Below are positions 45,597 to 55,988 of a stretch of DNA of 64,000 nt, piece after piece. Below the pieces are notes generated by a model that saw nothing but the letters and a program-made list of their open reading frames with translations, was not told where the DNA came from and did no database searches. This DNA is from Spiroplasma endosymbiont of Nebria brevicollis (GTDB lineage Bacteria > Bacillota_I > Bacilli_A > Mycoplasmatales > VBWQ01): positions 248,001-312,000 of the forward strand of contig NZ_OZ034986.1 in the NCBI RefSeq assembly GCF_964030895.1. The letters run 5' to 3'. Numbering within the stretch: position 1 is the first letter of the stretch; the number at the start of each line of letters is the position of its first letter. Made by a program: the position numbers and the translations under genes.

Positions 45597-45614
45597 TAGT
45601 GTATAATATAAAAA

Positions 45615-45690
45615 TTCTTACTTAGAGTTTAAGTAAGAAAAACATTAGGTTGGCACCTAATTAAAAAGTTACCATACAGGTAACTTTTTT
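45615..45690. terminator. Three consecutive hairpins between convergent phage modules
   Basis: Stems at 45615-45623/45631-45639, TTAGGT/ACCTAA at 45644-45660, and 45663-45673/45679-45690 follow one another, the last with a T run. They end the late transcript and meet the early minus-strand transcript. Confidence 0.65.
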
Positions 45691-46097
45691 TATATTTTTA
45701 ATAAATTAGATTTCTTTGCATTTATTAATGATCCATTATTAAAGTTATTATTAATTTTATTAACATCTATGTTTGTTGGATTTGATTTTATTATATATAA
45801 TTTATTTATTTTTTGAATATTTTTATTAAGTTTATTTTTCATTTCAATAAAAAAATCATTTTTTTTCTTAATAATTTTATTTTTATCAATTTTTCCGAAA
45901 GTTAATATTTTTAATATTGAATAACCAATTTTTTTTAATTTATTAATTTTTAATGATTCATCAATATCAATAATTGTAGTTATAGCAACATCAATTTTTT
46001 GCTTAATAATTTCTGGAGTAAATTGATTTTTATTCGCAATTATTTTTTCTAATTCACCCTTAATTCATTTATATTCTGTTTCTGGTAAATTATTCAT
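45690..46097 (-). CDS. Phage early-module protein, 135 aa
   Basis: The protein starts MNNLPETEYKWIKGELEKII and is lysine/isoleucine/asparagine-rich and mostly helical. A central hydrophobic, aromatic stretch (KKIGYSILKILTFGKID) recalls a membrane-contacting segment. A strong TTGAAAGGAAG leader precedes ATG 46097. It is the last gene of the minus-strand module. The family is unknown. Confidence 0.55.
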
Positions 46098-46399
46098 TTT
46101 AATCTTCCTTTCAAAATAAAAAACTTATATTAAGTTCTCAATTAATTATACTATATATAAAAACAAAAAACCAATTACTAGTGACCGAAAAATAATTAGA
46201 TTATAAACAACTACTTTCTATATGTTCTAATCTTTTCATATATACAAACGTCAATATCATGCACAATACAGACAAAACTTTCATAAAGTAGTAAAAATAG
46301 TTTAAATTTCATACTCATCTAAACACATTAATTATATCATATTTTCTATACTAAATATAGATAATTTAGTTATTAAATTCCTTTCAAATATCTTTAAAT
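46098..46399. other. Intergenic gap within the phage early module
   Basis: About 300 bases carry no convincing gene. A 35-codon frame (46211-46318, minus; MSMKFKLFLLLYESFVCIVH) lacks a good leader. The sequence is very AT-rich and may hold the promoter of the 135-aa gene. Confidence 0.35.
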
Positions 46400-46513
46400 T
46401 TATATTATTAAATAAATTGTTATTTTACTTTTATGAAAATTTTGATGTAACATTGCTCTTCATAAACTAAGATAAACATTATCACAAGAACAAATAAATA
46501 AATATTTTTTCAT
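46400..46513 (-). CDS. Phage microprotein, 37 aa
   Basis: ATG 46513 with an AAGGAGAATAAA leader, starting 2 bases beyond the upstream stop, opens MKKYLFICSCDNVYLSLWRA. It has a CSC motif and an amphipathic end. Because the leader is strong and spacing is tight, it is probably translated. The function is unknown. Confidence 0.45.
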
Positions 46514-46514
46514 T

Positions 46515-46709
46515 TTATTTATTCTCCTTATTTTTAATTTTATTATCATAATATTCTTTTATTTCTTTTACTTTATTATTAAAATCTAATTGATGTTTTT
46601 TACACATTTTAAAAAATTGAACAGAAGTATTTTCTAAATCTGTAGATTGTAATTTAATTAATACTTTATTATTACAATCTTTACAAATACATTTTAATTT
46701 AGTTTTCAT
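46515..46709 (-). CDS. Phage cysteine-rich protein, 64 aa
   Basis: MKTKLKCICKDCNNKVLIKL carries CXC-X2-C, and a further Cys (FKMCKKHQLDFNN) completes a possible zinc site. A charged helical tail follows. It belongs to a run of small Cys-containing proteins in the phage early module. A DNA- or RNA-binding regulatory role is possible. Confidence 0.55.
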   Translation of the reverse strand: MKTKLKCICKDCNNKVLIKLQSTDLENTSVQFFKMCKKHQLDFNNKVKEIKEYYDNKIKNKENK

Positions 46710-46722
46710 TTTATTTTTTCCT

Positions 46723-46809
46723 TTAGTCTAATTTTTCTCAATTTCTAGGGTTTCTACATTCACAATTTATATAGTCAATTTCACATTTATTACATCAATA
46801 TACTGTCAT
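46723..46809 (-). CDS. Zn-ribbon-like microprotein, 28 aa
   Basis: MTVYWCNKCEIDYINCECRN has the C-X2-C...C-X-C spacing of a minimal zinc knuckle. An AAAGGAGAGTGAAAA leader supports translation despite the short length. Start overlaps the end of the 85-aa gene, so the two are likely coupled. Confidence 0.5.
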
Positions 46810-47047
46810 GTTTTTCACTCTCCTTTTTTATAAATTGTATTAACTTTAAACTATCTATATATAATCAACCTGTATCAGTTTCATAACTATTTTTATTTAT
46901 TCAATTATATAATTTATTTATTTCTATCATTCCATCTTTATTTTTTTCAAAAATATGTTGACAAAAACCATTTATATCTTTCATATCAGGACTTTTAATA
47001 AATCCACATATATCATAACAATCTCCTGCGCTACATACACAACTCAT
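46790..47047 (-). CDS. Phage early protein with N-terminal cysteines, 85 aa
   Basis: MSCVCSAGDCYDICGFIKSP has five Cys in the first 20 residues, followed by a helical region (GFCQHIFEKNKDGMIEINKL) and LYIDSLKLIQFIKKES. ATG 47047 overlaps the resolvase stop. It is intact under code 4. The family is unknown. Its place beside the resolvase suggests a DNA-metabolism role. Confidence 0.55.
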
Positions 47048-47577
47048 TATTTCACTTCCTTATTTAAATAATATCAACCAATTAATAAACTTTCTGCTTG
47101 GTCATGGTCTTTAATTTTAATATTTCAATTATGGTTCTTAATCATGAATTGAGAAAGTTCAATTGATAACTCTTTAGTTCAAGGTTTATAATTTCAATTA
47201 TATTTAATTTCATCTAAACTTTGATATCATTTTCTTCATTCACTACTACTAACTAACATATCTTTAGTTAATAATTTATTAAATTGTCCAGCAATAAAAC
47301 CACGTAAATGGTCTAATGTTTCTTTACCTTTACCAAATTTTGGATTAAATATCCCACGTTCAATTACTAAATATAAACTATAATCTGTTTTATCATCAAT
47401 TACACCTAAATTATTAGTTTGACATTGTAGAAGAACTATATTAATAAAATCAGTAAAATAATGATAATCTTTTTTAGAAAAATTAAGACTAGTTATTAAT
47501 ATTGGTATTTTATTTTCTCATAATGTAAACCCAGTATTTTTCATACTTGGATCTATTGAAAGTAAATAATTATTCAT
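47047..47577 (-). CDS. RuvC-like Holliday-junction resolvase, 176 aa
   Basis: The gene is intact under code 4. The RNase H-like resolvase pattern is seen: first acidic strand LLSIDPSMKNTGFTLWE (Asp near residue 9), second acidic site LYLVIERGIF (Glu near residue 93), and final pair KIKDHDQAESLLIGWYY (Asp near 160 and 162). These supply the metal-binding carboxylates that cut branched DNA. It follows the RecT remnant and would resolve recombination intermediates or trim concatemers before packaging. The call rests on motif order, not a search. Confidence 0.7.
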
Positions 47578-47970
47578 TACTAAATACTACCTTATCTAAA
47601 TTATCAATATTAGTTTGTATTTGTTCATAATTAATATTTATTTCTTCTTTTGGTTCTTCAATAGATTTTAATTTAATTTCTTTATTATCATTATTTGGAT
47701 TATCAATATATATTTTTTCAGTTTCAGTAATAATTGCTTGGTCACTTTCATACGCTGTTTGCATTTCAGTACTCATAATTCCTCATTTTCTTAATAATTG
47801 AGTAAGTACAGTTTTTAATGCCATACTATCAAAATCACTAACAATAAATTCTTTATTTTTTGCATAAGTTTTTGAATATTTTAAAAAATGTTTTTCTATT
47901 TGTTCTTTTGACATATATAAAGTTTTTTCAAAACCATTTACTAATTCAAATATATTTTTTATTATGTAAT
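47570..47970 (-). pseudogene. recT: Remnant of a RecT single-strand annealing protein
   Basis: Only the C-terminal third is present. One frame gives FELVNGFEKTLYMSKEQIEK. The next continues KYSKTYAKNKEFIVSDFDSM, then ALKTVLTQLLRKWGIMSTEM, then QTAYESDQAII and a polar tail to 47570-47572. The segments match the conserved end of RecT: a MSKEE-type helix, the DFDxMAxKTVL block, and the LSxEMQxAxxxD end. One missing T near 47865 breaks the frame. The N-terminal annealing domain is gone, replaced upstream by a 39-aa Zn-ribbon gene, so recombinase activity is lost. Confidence 0.7.
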
Positions 47971-48090
47971 TTACATTTCATTATTTTTACCTATTAATTT
48001 ATAAAAACAGTTATTACATGTTCTATTAGCAAATGAAGATTTTTTATAACAAATATCACAGTTATGAGTAATAATATTTCAATTAAGCAT
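47971..48090 (-). CDS. Zn-ribbon microprotein, 39 aa
   Basis: MLNWNIITHNCDICYKKSSF and NRTCNNCFYKL give two CXXC pairs 13 residues apart, the arrangement of a treble-clef or ribbon zinc site. A GAAAGGAATTAAT leader precedes ATG 48090. It abuts the truncated RecT, so it may have been brought next to it by a deletion. Confidence 0.55.
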
Positions 48091-48107
48091 TTATATTAAT
48101 TCCTTTC

Positions 48108-48593
48108 TTAATATTTTAAATAAAATATTTTATTATTATGAGTTACTAAATCTTTTAATGATGTTACTATATAATTTATTACTAAATCATTATGATTATA
48201 TGGATTATTTATTTTAAAACTTTTTCTATCTTTTTCTCAGGTAATATTATATTTAAAACATTCTTCATTTTTTATTTGTCCAATATAATAACCATTATAT
48301 TTTTTATAAAATTCACAAGATATTAATTCATTTTCATTAGCAGTAACATTTGGAATATTTTTTATATATTTTAAAATTTCACTACCTTTAATAGTAGAAA
48401 TATCATTTATAATAGATTTTTTACCTAATTTATAATCTCAATCTTCAAAAATTTTTATTATTATTTTTTTATTTTTATTATCAATATTAGTATATTGAAT
48501 AGAAAATCATGTTTCATATTCACCAATTTCTAATAATATACCTTTATCTGTTTCTTTAATTTTACTTTTTAATTCTAAATTAATAGTTGTCAT
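48108..48593 (-). CDS. Phage early protein, 161 aa
   Basis: MTTINLELKSKIKETDKGIL starts a mixed alpha/beta protein, intact under code 4, with two beta-rich halves (LLEIGEYETWFSIQYTNID; YNGYYIGQIKNEECFKYNI). It is the first gene of the early minus-strand module, with an AGAAAGGAATAT leader and the paired hairpins at 48624-48712 upstream. Position suggests a role in early replication or control. No family is recognised. Confidence 0.55.
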
Positions 48594-48623
48594 ATATTCC
48601 TTTCTAACCTTTCTATTATGTAT

Positions 48624-48712
48624 AAGCCTTATCACTGTAAGTGATAAGGCTTATATACTAAATATTTACTATCTACTACGTATAGGCTTTTGCTACTGTA
48701 AGTAGCAAAAGC
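48624..48712. repeat. Two matched perfect hairpins upstream of the phage early genes
   Basis: The first pairs TAAGCCTTATCACT with AGTGATAAGGCTTA. The second pairs AGGCTTTTGCTACT with AGTAGCAAAAGCCT. Both have a GTA loop inside ACT/AGT ends. The stems differ in sequence but share design, spacing and part of their flanks (TACGTATAGG, ATGTATAAG). Confidence 0.65.
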
Positions 48713-48718
48713 CTCGGA

Positions 48719-48743
48719 GGGTAGGGGGTTCTAGGGGGAAGGG
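48719..48743 (+). promoter_or_regulatory. G-quadruplex-type motif at the phage end
   Basis: Four G runs (3, 5, 5 and 3) are separated by TA, TTCTA and AA. This is a rare composition in such AT-rich DNA and meets the usual four-run quadruplex pattern. It lies just outside the hairpins and the early gene start. Confidence 0.55.
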
Positions 48744-49036
48744 AACCAAAAAAAATATAAAGTTATAAAAGACCAACACAAAAATTACTATTAGTTATAT
48801 CTGCACTATAGCCTTTAATAATTTTTATTAAGTTATGTAATAATTAATTACTTTAATAAAGTACAGATTTATCAAAATAATTAATTATAATTGTTTAACA
48901 ATTAAAAATGAGAGTATTATCTCTCATTTATATTTTTATTAAATCTATACCTATTTTGGATACGCCCAAAGATTTTAAGTTGTAAAATACTTATTTTGTG
49001 GTTTTTACTAATAAGTACAGTCATATTATAATCAGA

Positions 49037-51010
49037 TTATTTGTTTAGTAGTGTAATAGATTTAAATTTAAAGTTACGCATATCTTGAAATGTATTTAAA
49101 CTTTCAGTATCAATAAGACTAACTACAAAATGATAGGTAGTATCATTGTCAGTATAATTAAAATCATAGCTTAAATTAATTGTTTGAATATTGTCATTAG
49201 TTTTTTCATTTATGACGATATTAGTAATAGTATTAGTTTTTTCACTAAGATATTTAGTATAGTGTTCTTTAATTCATTCATCATTTTGCTTACTAATAAT
49301 TGTTGCTAATCCTTTTTTATCTTTATTGTCAATGATGATGTCAATAAGATTGGATAAGGGGCTAGTAGTATCATTAATTTGTTTTTGTAAAGCACTAATT
49401 GGTGAGTTAGGTTTAAAACCTTTATTAGAATCTGGCTGACAACCTAAAGCATAAAACAATTTGTTGATGTCATTAGGATTAATATTGTGATTAGGGTCGA
49501 CAATTTGTTTTAATGTTTCAATTGTTGCTTGTAAAATTACTAGTAATCCAGTGCTTTTGTCAGTTAAGAATTGTGTTAGTTTTGTTAAATTTATATCAAT
49601 CATGTCATCGCCATGATATTGTTGTGAAACATTAGCAATTAAATTAGATATAGTATCTAAAGTTGTAGTAACAGTACTAGAACTTAATATATTTGTAATT
49701 TTATCAATTAAAGGTTTAATATAAGTTTCAGGGATTATCTTTAATACTGCACCTAATGGTAACTGTTCATCACCGATTTTTACGATAATATCATAAGTAA
49801 AGGTATCGCAACTATTTTTTTAATGCCAAGCAGTTCTTTAATAGTATTTGTTACTTGTTCAGGGTTTTGCACTAGGGCTTTAATAGTATTAATAACTTCT
49901 AATAAATTAAAACGGCCACTGCTTGGATCACTTGCTTTATCAGAAAATATTAAATGTTTAATTCCTGAATTAATATTAGGCATTTCTAAAAGTCATTTTT
50001 TAACAATCAGGATTACAGCTTCAACAATAGTAATTAGATATGTCGGGTTAGTTAATATATAATTCAAATAGGGGGTAATGTCTTTTATTAATTGATCAGT
50101 ATTTATACTTAATCCATCAATATTTTTACTAATAATTTCTCCCAAATATTTTCGTCCAACTTGCGGATTATCATTACCTATTTGTCAAAATAAATGATTA
50201 ATTAAAACTCCACTGCGGTATAAACTATATGCTTCAGGAGTTCAATCTTGAACTTGATGACCGATATTATTGGTAATACTTCATCCACCATTTTGATTTC
50301 ATTGACTGTAAGGAGTACTATTAACATCTTTTCAATTAGTCATAAAAATAGTTAAATCTCTAACATTATAGTATGTACACTATGATTTTGATTTCAGTCA
50401 CCAGTAGTCAAATTATTTAGTAATTGGGTAATAGCAGGCAAAAATTGATCACTATAATGATTAAGTAAACTACTAACTAGTTTCATACTTGCTGTTGAAT
50501 TTTTTAAGTTATCTTGCAGCGTAGTTAAAAATGTCATAATTGGTCCTTGCAAAATAGGACTGTTAATTAAACTATTCAAATTACCATTACTAATTAAGTT
50601 CAATAGTCTTAATTTCTTTAGCATAACCTAAGATATTATTAATCTTCTTTTTGCTATTAATTTAATTGTCTTGGTTAATGTTCCAGTTCCCGAAGCAACA
50701 AAAAACTGATTAGGATCAAAACCGTTAATATTAATTTTTTCATTGACACCTCAGTTATTTAAGGTTTTACCAGAAGTAGCATTAACGATAGTGTTATTTT
50801 TAGTTTGATTCATAATATCATCATTAGTACTAATAGTATCGGTATTTAAATCTTTCGACATTTAATAACTGATGATGTTTCATTAGCAAATTCTTTAGCA
50901 CTACCATTAATACTACGATTCACATAAAAGTTAAAACTACAAGCAATTAGTGCATACTACTGGTACTGGCTATTAAAATGACACCTAATTTAGTTAATAA
51001 TTTTTTCATA
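49037..51010 (-). pseudogene. Broken paralogue of the 704-aa lipoprotein
   Basis: ATG 51010 starts MKKLLTKLGVILIASTSS, then the frame stops. The lipobox LIACSFNFYVNRSINGSAKE follows in another frame. Further breaks occur near 50865, 50640, 50390 and 49800, and the protein ends at TAA 49037-49039. It shares the ordered blocks of the gene at 29034: NQFFVASGTGTLTK, LLEMPNI-type helix, and the C-terminal HFVVSLIDTESLNTFQDMRN. The reconstructed length is about 640-660 residues. The two copies flank the phage and the transposase, so the island may have entered or rearranged a tandem lipoprotein array. Confidence 0.75.
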
Positions 51011-51284
51011 GTGTCTTTCTCCTTTTTTAGAAAGTTAAAAATAAAAAGTGTTAAAGTATTATTTCCTAATTTTTGCTTTTGCGTTTAATATGATAATCTA
51101 ATTTAATAAATTAAAAACTATCACCATTTATATTCTAACATTGAATAATAACTTTTGAAACTATAAATTTAATGTTAAAATTTATCCAAATATTATTTTT
51201 GGTCTAGTTGTGCTATTATTAACATGCATATAGATTGATTATTAACAAATTTAAAACCTAAAAACGGATTAAGGAAGAATTAAA

Positions 51285-54200
51285 ATGCCAAAATTAAAGA
51301 AACGTAGTAGCAAAGCAGAATCAAGGACAACTGTTAGCAGTAAAGGGAAAAAAAGAATTTTTAGTGGTAATACTTTGCTACTAAAACAAACTTTAGTAGC
51401 AACTTGAAAAAGCAAACTACAATTAGTAATTCTACTTTTATTAACTGCATTTGCTACTTCTTTAGTTACAGGTTGCTGAATTTCTTATGACCGAATGATT
51501 GATAGTAGCAAAGAAATGGGATTAGATGATCTTAAATTTGATGCTGCCTTACCCTATTCACCAGTCCCCCAAGGAATTAAACAAATTGCCAATCAAGCTT
51601 TTAGTTTAAAATTAGGACGTTTATATTATCAAGAAACAGGGAAGAGTACTAGTAAAGCCCTTTACTTTGATAATACTGTGATTGGTAATAACCAACAAAT
51701 TAACGCTATTACTGCCAGTGATGTGATTGTAGATTTTGCTCATGATATGACAGGAAAAATTACTGGTCTTAACAGTTTTAACTGAGCTAATCCTAATAAT
51801 CCATTAACATTTAATTTAAGTAATTCCGAAGTGAAAGCTAGTATTTATGGTCAATTACAAACTAAAGCGGCTGCTGCAACAACTTTAAACCTAAAAAATC
51901 ACTATTTACAAGCGGCATCAGACTTGTATCGTGATATTTTTATGCGCTTGTCAGTACCTAGTATTACCATGGCCGTTTCAGATTTTATTAAAAGTTGAAT
52001 TGTTCAAAACCCCACAGTACAAGAATTAAAAAAAACAGATGCTGATTTTATTAAATGAATTTTAGAGAACAAAGTTAATTTCCAAAGTGCTAGTCTTGAT
52101 TCTACTATTATTCCTGATGCAACTAATCTGTTTGATGATGCTGCTAGAAATAGTTTATTTACTACTATTAAACAAGGAATAGGTCCTAATAAAACTGATT
52201 TTGATAATAATACCGACCCTCGGGTCGCTCCTGCTGCTAGATTTGGTATGAATGGTCACTATATGCGTATTGGTCGTAAATTTGATAATTCTGCTACAAG
52301 TGATATTTATTCTAATCTTCATAATTATTTTTCTCCTGCTGGGTATAATCAAATTGGAGATGGCCGTGAAACTGATACTTATTCTTTTTATTTAGCACGT
52401 GCAACAGCAGCTTTACAAGAACGTGATATTTATGTTCGTAATCAATTTAACGCTATTGTTAAAACTGAAAATACTGTCCAAACTAATACTAAAGTTATTG
52501 ATATAGGTATGCCTGGTGCCATTAACCATGCTAATTTAAAAATCTTTGAAGGAGTAGCACCAACAAGCAGAAATGAAATTGCTATTACTCCACAATATGC
52601 ACGAAAACTTAATTACAAACCAGGTGACAGTATCGTTATTAATGATAGTAGTTTTATTATTACAGGAATTGGTGGTGATGCTTATGATATTTACCCTACT
52701 ATTAATGATTTAGACCCAGTTCCTAATACAAGAACAGAGTTTATTGCTTATGCCCCACCAATAGCATGAAGTAATAGCGACTGATATCCTAGTAAAGAAA
52801 AAACTGATACATCTTTAATGTATTTTACACCATGAAGTGATCGAGATAATAAATCCGTATTTAACACTGGTTATTTTGATGATTTTTTCCAAAAAACTAT
52901 TTTCAGTGATAATGGTAATAGTGAGCACAATCAATTTGACTACAATAAGTATTTAATTGATAAGTATACTGCTGATAAATCGCCAACAACTATATATCAC
53001 ATTGTTCCTAACCCAGTTATTACTAGTGATAATAATCAGTTTTCTATTTATAGTGGCCGTAAACAAATTTTTGAAAGTTCAGTAGAAGGTTTTTTATATG
53101 CTTCCATTATTGCTGTTTTATTCTTAGTGTTAATTGTTATTTTTATTACAACATTAATTGTTAAAAAAGCTATTCAGCATGGACAAGTATCAATGGGGAT
53201 TTTAAAGTCTATTGGTTATAAAACTTGACAAATTACTGTTTCGTATTTATCGTATCCATTAATTGCTTTAGCAATTGCTATTCCTATTGGTTGGATTGCT
53301 GGTTTACTTGTCCAAGTTTATTTAACTGAAATTTTTAATACTTTATTTGTTTTACCTTATAATGTTTTTAATTTTAATGTGGCACCATTATTTGTTTCTA
53401 TTACCTTAATTATTGGTTTTATTGCCATTGCCACAGTATTAACCGCCTTTCGTGTTTTAAAGAAAGACCCACTATTATTAATCAAGAAAGATAGTGTTTT
53501 AGCTCTTTCTAATAACACAAAACAAAAGGCAAGTGGGTTTTTAAAAAATCATTTCCGTTGACGTTTTTTATTATCTTTATCAAAAACTAGTTGAAAGAAA
53601 ATTCTTGTGACCTCTAGTGTCATTAGTTTAGCTACTTTATCAATTGTGGCAACAACTGCTATCCCTGCTACTATTTCTAGTTTAAAAAATAGTTATTTTA
53701 AAACACAAAAATATAAAAATTATTATGAATATCAAACTCCTATCCCTAACTTACCTGTAAGTAAATATGGTTTATATGCTTGAAATTTTTTCAATAAACC
53801 ACAAGATGAACAATTTTATCCTGTTTATGGAGCAATGCCATGGCCAGAAGATAAAATTGTTTATGATGGTGATAGTCGTGTTGGCTGATATGATCCTTTA
53901 AAATTTAAAGCCAATGATCCAAAACAAGATTTTGCTCATATCTTTACTTTTGATACCAATTATAGGAAAGACAAAAATACTTTCACAACTGCTATGACTA
54001 ATTATTATAATGGTCTTTCAAATGGAACACTCAGTGTTAATGATTTAGCTTGATCATATAGTTGATTAGGTGGTAAAGCTTTTAGTAATGAATTATTAAC
54101 TGAATTAAGTAAAAGAGACCAAACGCCTGGAAGTGCCTTTTCTAGTTCATTAACTGATTTTGCAAGTACTGCTTTACCAAGTATTATTGGTGTTTCTAAC

Positions 54201-55988
54201 CCTGGAGTTGCCCCTGGTCCAGATGCTATTAAAGAAATTTTAAAGCAAACCTTGCCTGGTTATGTTCGTCAAAGTTTAGATGGTTTACCTAAAATTGGCG
54301 ATCAAGACCCATATGACTATTTTGCTATTGGTCACAATACAGTTGCCTTTAATCCTAATCATAGTAAGGAAAAAAATGGTCCGGATGGTCCAGATGAAGA
54401 ATTAGTAACTCAATTTAAAATTGGTTCTAATAATTCAGATTTAGCATCAAAAGGATTAATGGATACCATTGGTATTAATCCTGATACCAAAATGATTATC
54501 TTAAAAAATAATGAAGCCAACTTACTACATTACAATAGTACTGCTACTGCGATTCCTATGATTATTAATAAAGTCTTTCAATCTAAATATGGTTTATCAG
54601 TAGGTTCAACATTTGATGGTGCTCCTGATATTAATACCCTATGTTATAAAAATGAAGATGGTAAAATGATCCCATTACCAAAAGATAGTTGATACTATGG
54701 TAATAACCCCGAGACTGCTCCTAATAATGGTGGTATTTGGTCAAAAAATGGCACCAAATGAAATTATCGCGAGAATGAACAAATAGGAAATACAGCTTAT
54801 ACCGATATTCAAGGTTACGAATATAGTGGAATGTATAACAACAATGGTAAACCTATCCTTGATAAAGATAATCCTAAAACCTGAAATGATATGAACAAAG
54901 TATGATTAAAAGTACCTGATAAGATTGATAAAGGTGCACTAAAGGGAACCATTAGAAAAACTGATGGTAGCACGCTATATCCATTTGATATTAATAGTAT
55001 TGCAAAAACAAAAGATAGTAAATGAATTAAACCTTTCTCATTTAGTTTATCTGATAGTGCAACCCCAGAGCCACCAAAACCCCTTGATCCAGTAGGACTT
55101 TTAACTAATCGCAATCCAGAATGATTTATGGGAATGATTGATCGTGGTATCCTTGAAAAACAAAATACTTTAAGTGGTAAGGGTAATTTACAACAAGCGA
55201 TTAATGATATGCCACTATGATGACAAAATATTACTGGTAATGCTAACCCTATTCATAGCTATCAAATTGTTGGAATTCAAGATTCTTATGATACACCAAA
55301 AGCTTATGTTGACCAAAAATGAGCTAATCAAATTGTTGGTTATAGTGCTTATGATGATAATCCATACTATGATGGAACAACAGTTCCACAATGATTTAGC
55401 GGTAAACTAAGTGCCGATGATAATATCTTTGACTTGATTGGGCGGATGAGTTTTAAGCAAAACGTTGATGACTATAGTATTTATGGAACAGTTGGTCTAA
55501 ATAATAACGAAACTGTTCCGTTAGTAGCTAATAATGACTTACTATCAAGAAAACAAGCTATGCTTAATAAAATGTCTGATATTTCCTTTAGTGCTAGTGC
55601 ATTATTTATTGTGACAACCATTATTTGTTCAATCTTAATTGTTATTATGATTACAGATTTATTTACTGACCAATTCCGACGCTTTATGGCTCATATGAAA
55701 GCAGAAGGATATACTAATCGTGAAATTAACTCCTTTACTTTAGGCATCTTTACGCCATGAGCATTATTAGGATATTTAGCAGGATGTGCTATTGGTTTCT
55801 TAGTTGTATATGGTTTAGTAACAGCTATTACTGCTGCTACTTCTTTGGCATTGCCATTTACTATTACGTGATGAATCTTGCCTGTATCATTTGTGGTGAT
55901 TGGTGGTATTTATATTTCAACCTTTATTATTAACAATAGTGAATTAAATAAAATGAATTTAATTGAATTATTAAAATCAGATGAATAA
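51285..55988 (+). CDS. Giant FtsX-type ABC transporter permease, 1567 aa
   Basis: The frame is intact over 4.7 kb under code 4, with many TGA Trp codons. ATG 51285 has a TTAAGGAAGAA leader. The basic N-terminus is followed by a membrane helix (about residues 48-66), a large outer domain, and a first FtsX module at about 600-745 with GILKSIGYKTWQITVSYLSY. A further helix (about 775-797), a second large outer domain and a final FtsX module (about 1430-1560, including HMKAEGYTNREINSFTLGIF) complete the MacB/LolC-like plan. These permeases work with a cytosolic ATPase to move or release lipoproteins or other surface molecules, which fits the lipoprotein genes beside it. The ATPase is not in the window. 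Confidence 0.85.

Larger units (their letters stand above)
32652..48750. mobile_element. Cryptic tailed dsDNA phage, about 16 kb
   Basis: Plus-strand late genes (32652-45596) encode a TerS-like protein, a coiled-coil scaffold-like protein, a capsid candidate, small proteins, a tail-fibre-like protein, large terminase, portal, connector and tail candidates and a holin-like protein. The minus-strand early genes (48593-45690) encode Zn-ribbon microproteins, a RecT remnant and a RuvC-like resolvase. The two modules converge at 45.6 kb. The DNA is even more AT-rich than its surroundings. No integrase, tape-measure-like long protein or tail sheath is seen, so a small short-tailed phage is the best fit. 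Six late genes and recT carry single-base indels, so it is defective as read. Limits are set by the outermost phage genes and by the G-rich site at 48719-48743. Confidence 0.8.
48594..49036. other. Non-coding right end of the phage
   Basis: No gene is seen. It holds two long hairpins (48624-48654, 48686-48712), a four-run G-rich motif (48719-48743) and then about 290 bases of very AT-rich DNA up to the lipoprotein pseudogene. It is the likely control, origin or packaging end of the phage. Confidence 0.55.

Noticed and set aside
55174..55410. 78-codon plus-strand frame inside the permease
   Set aside because: It is a shadow of the intact 1567-aa permease frame, which continues through this region under code 4.
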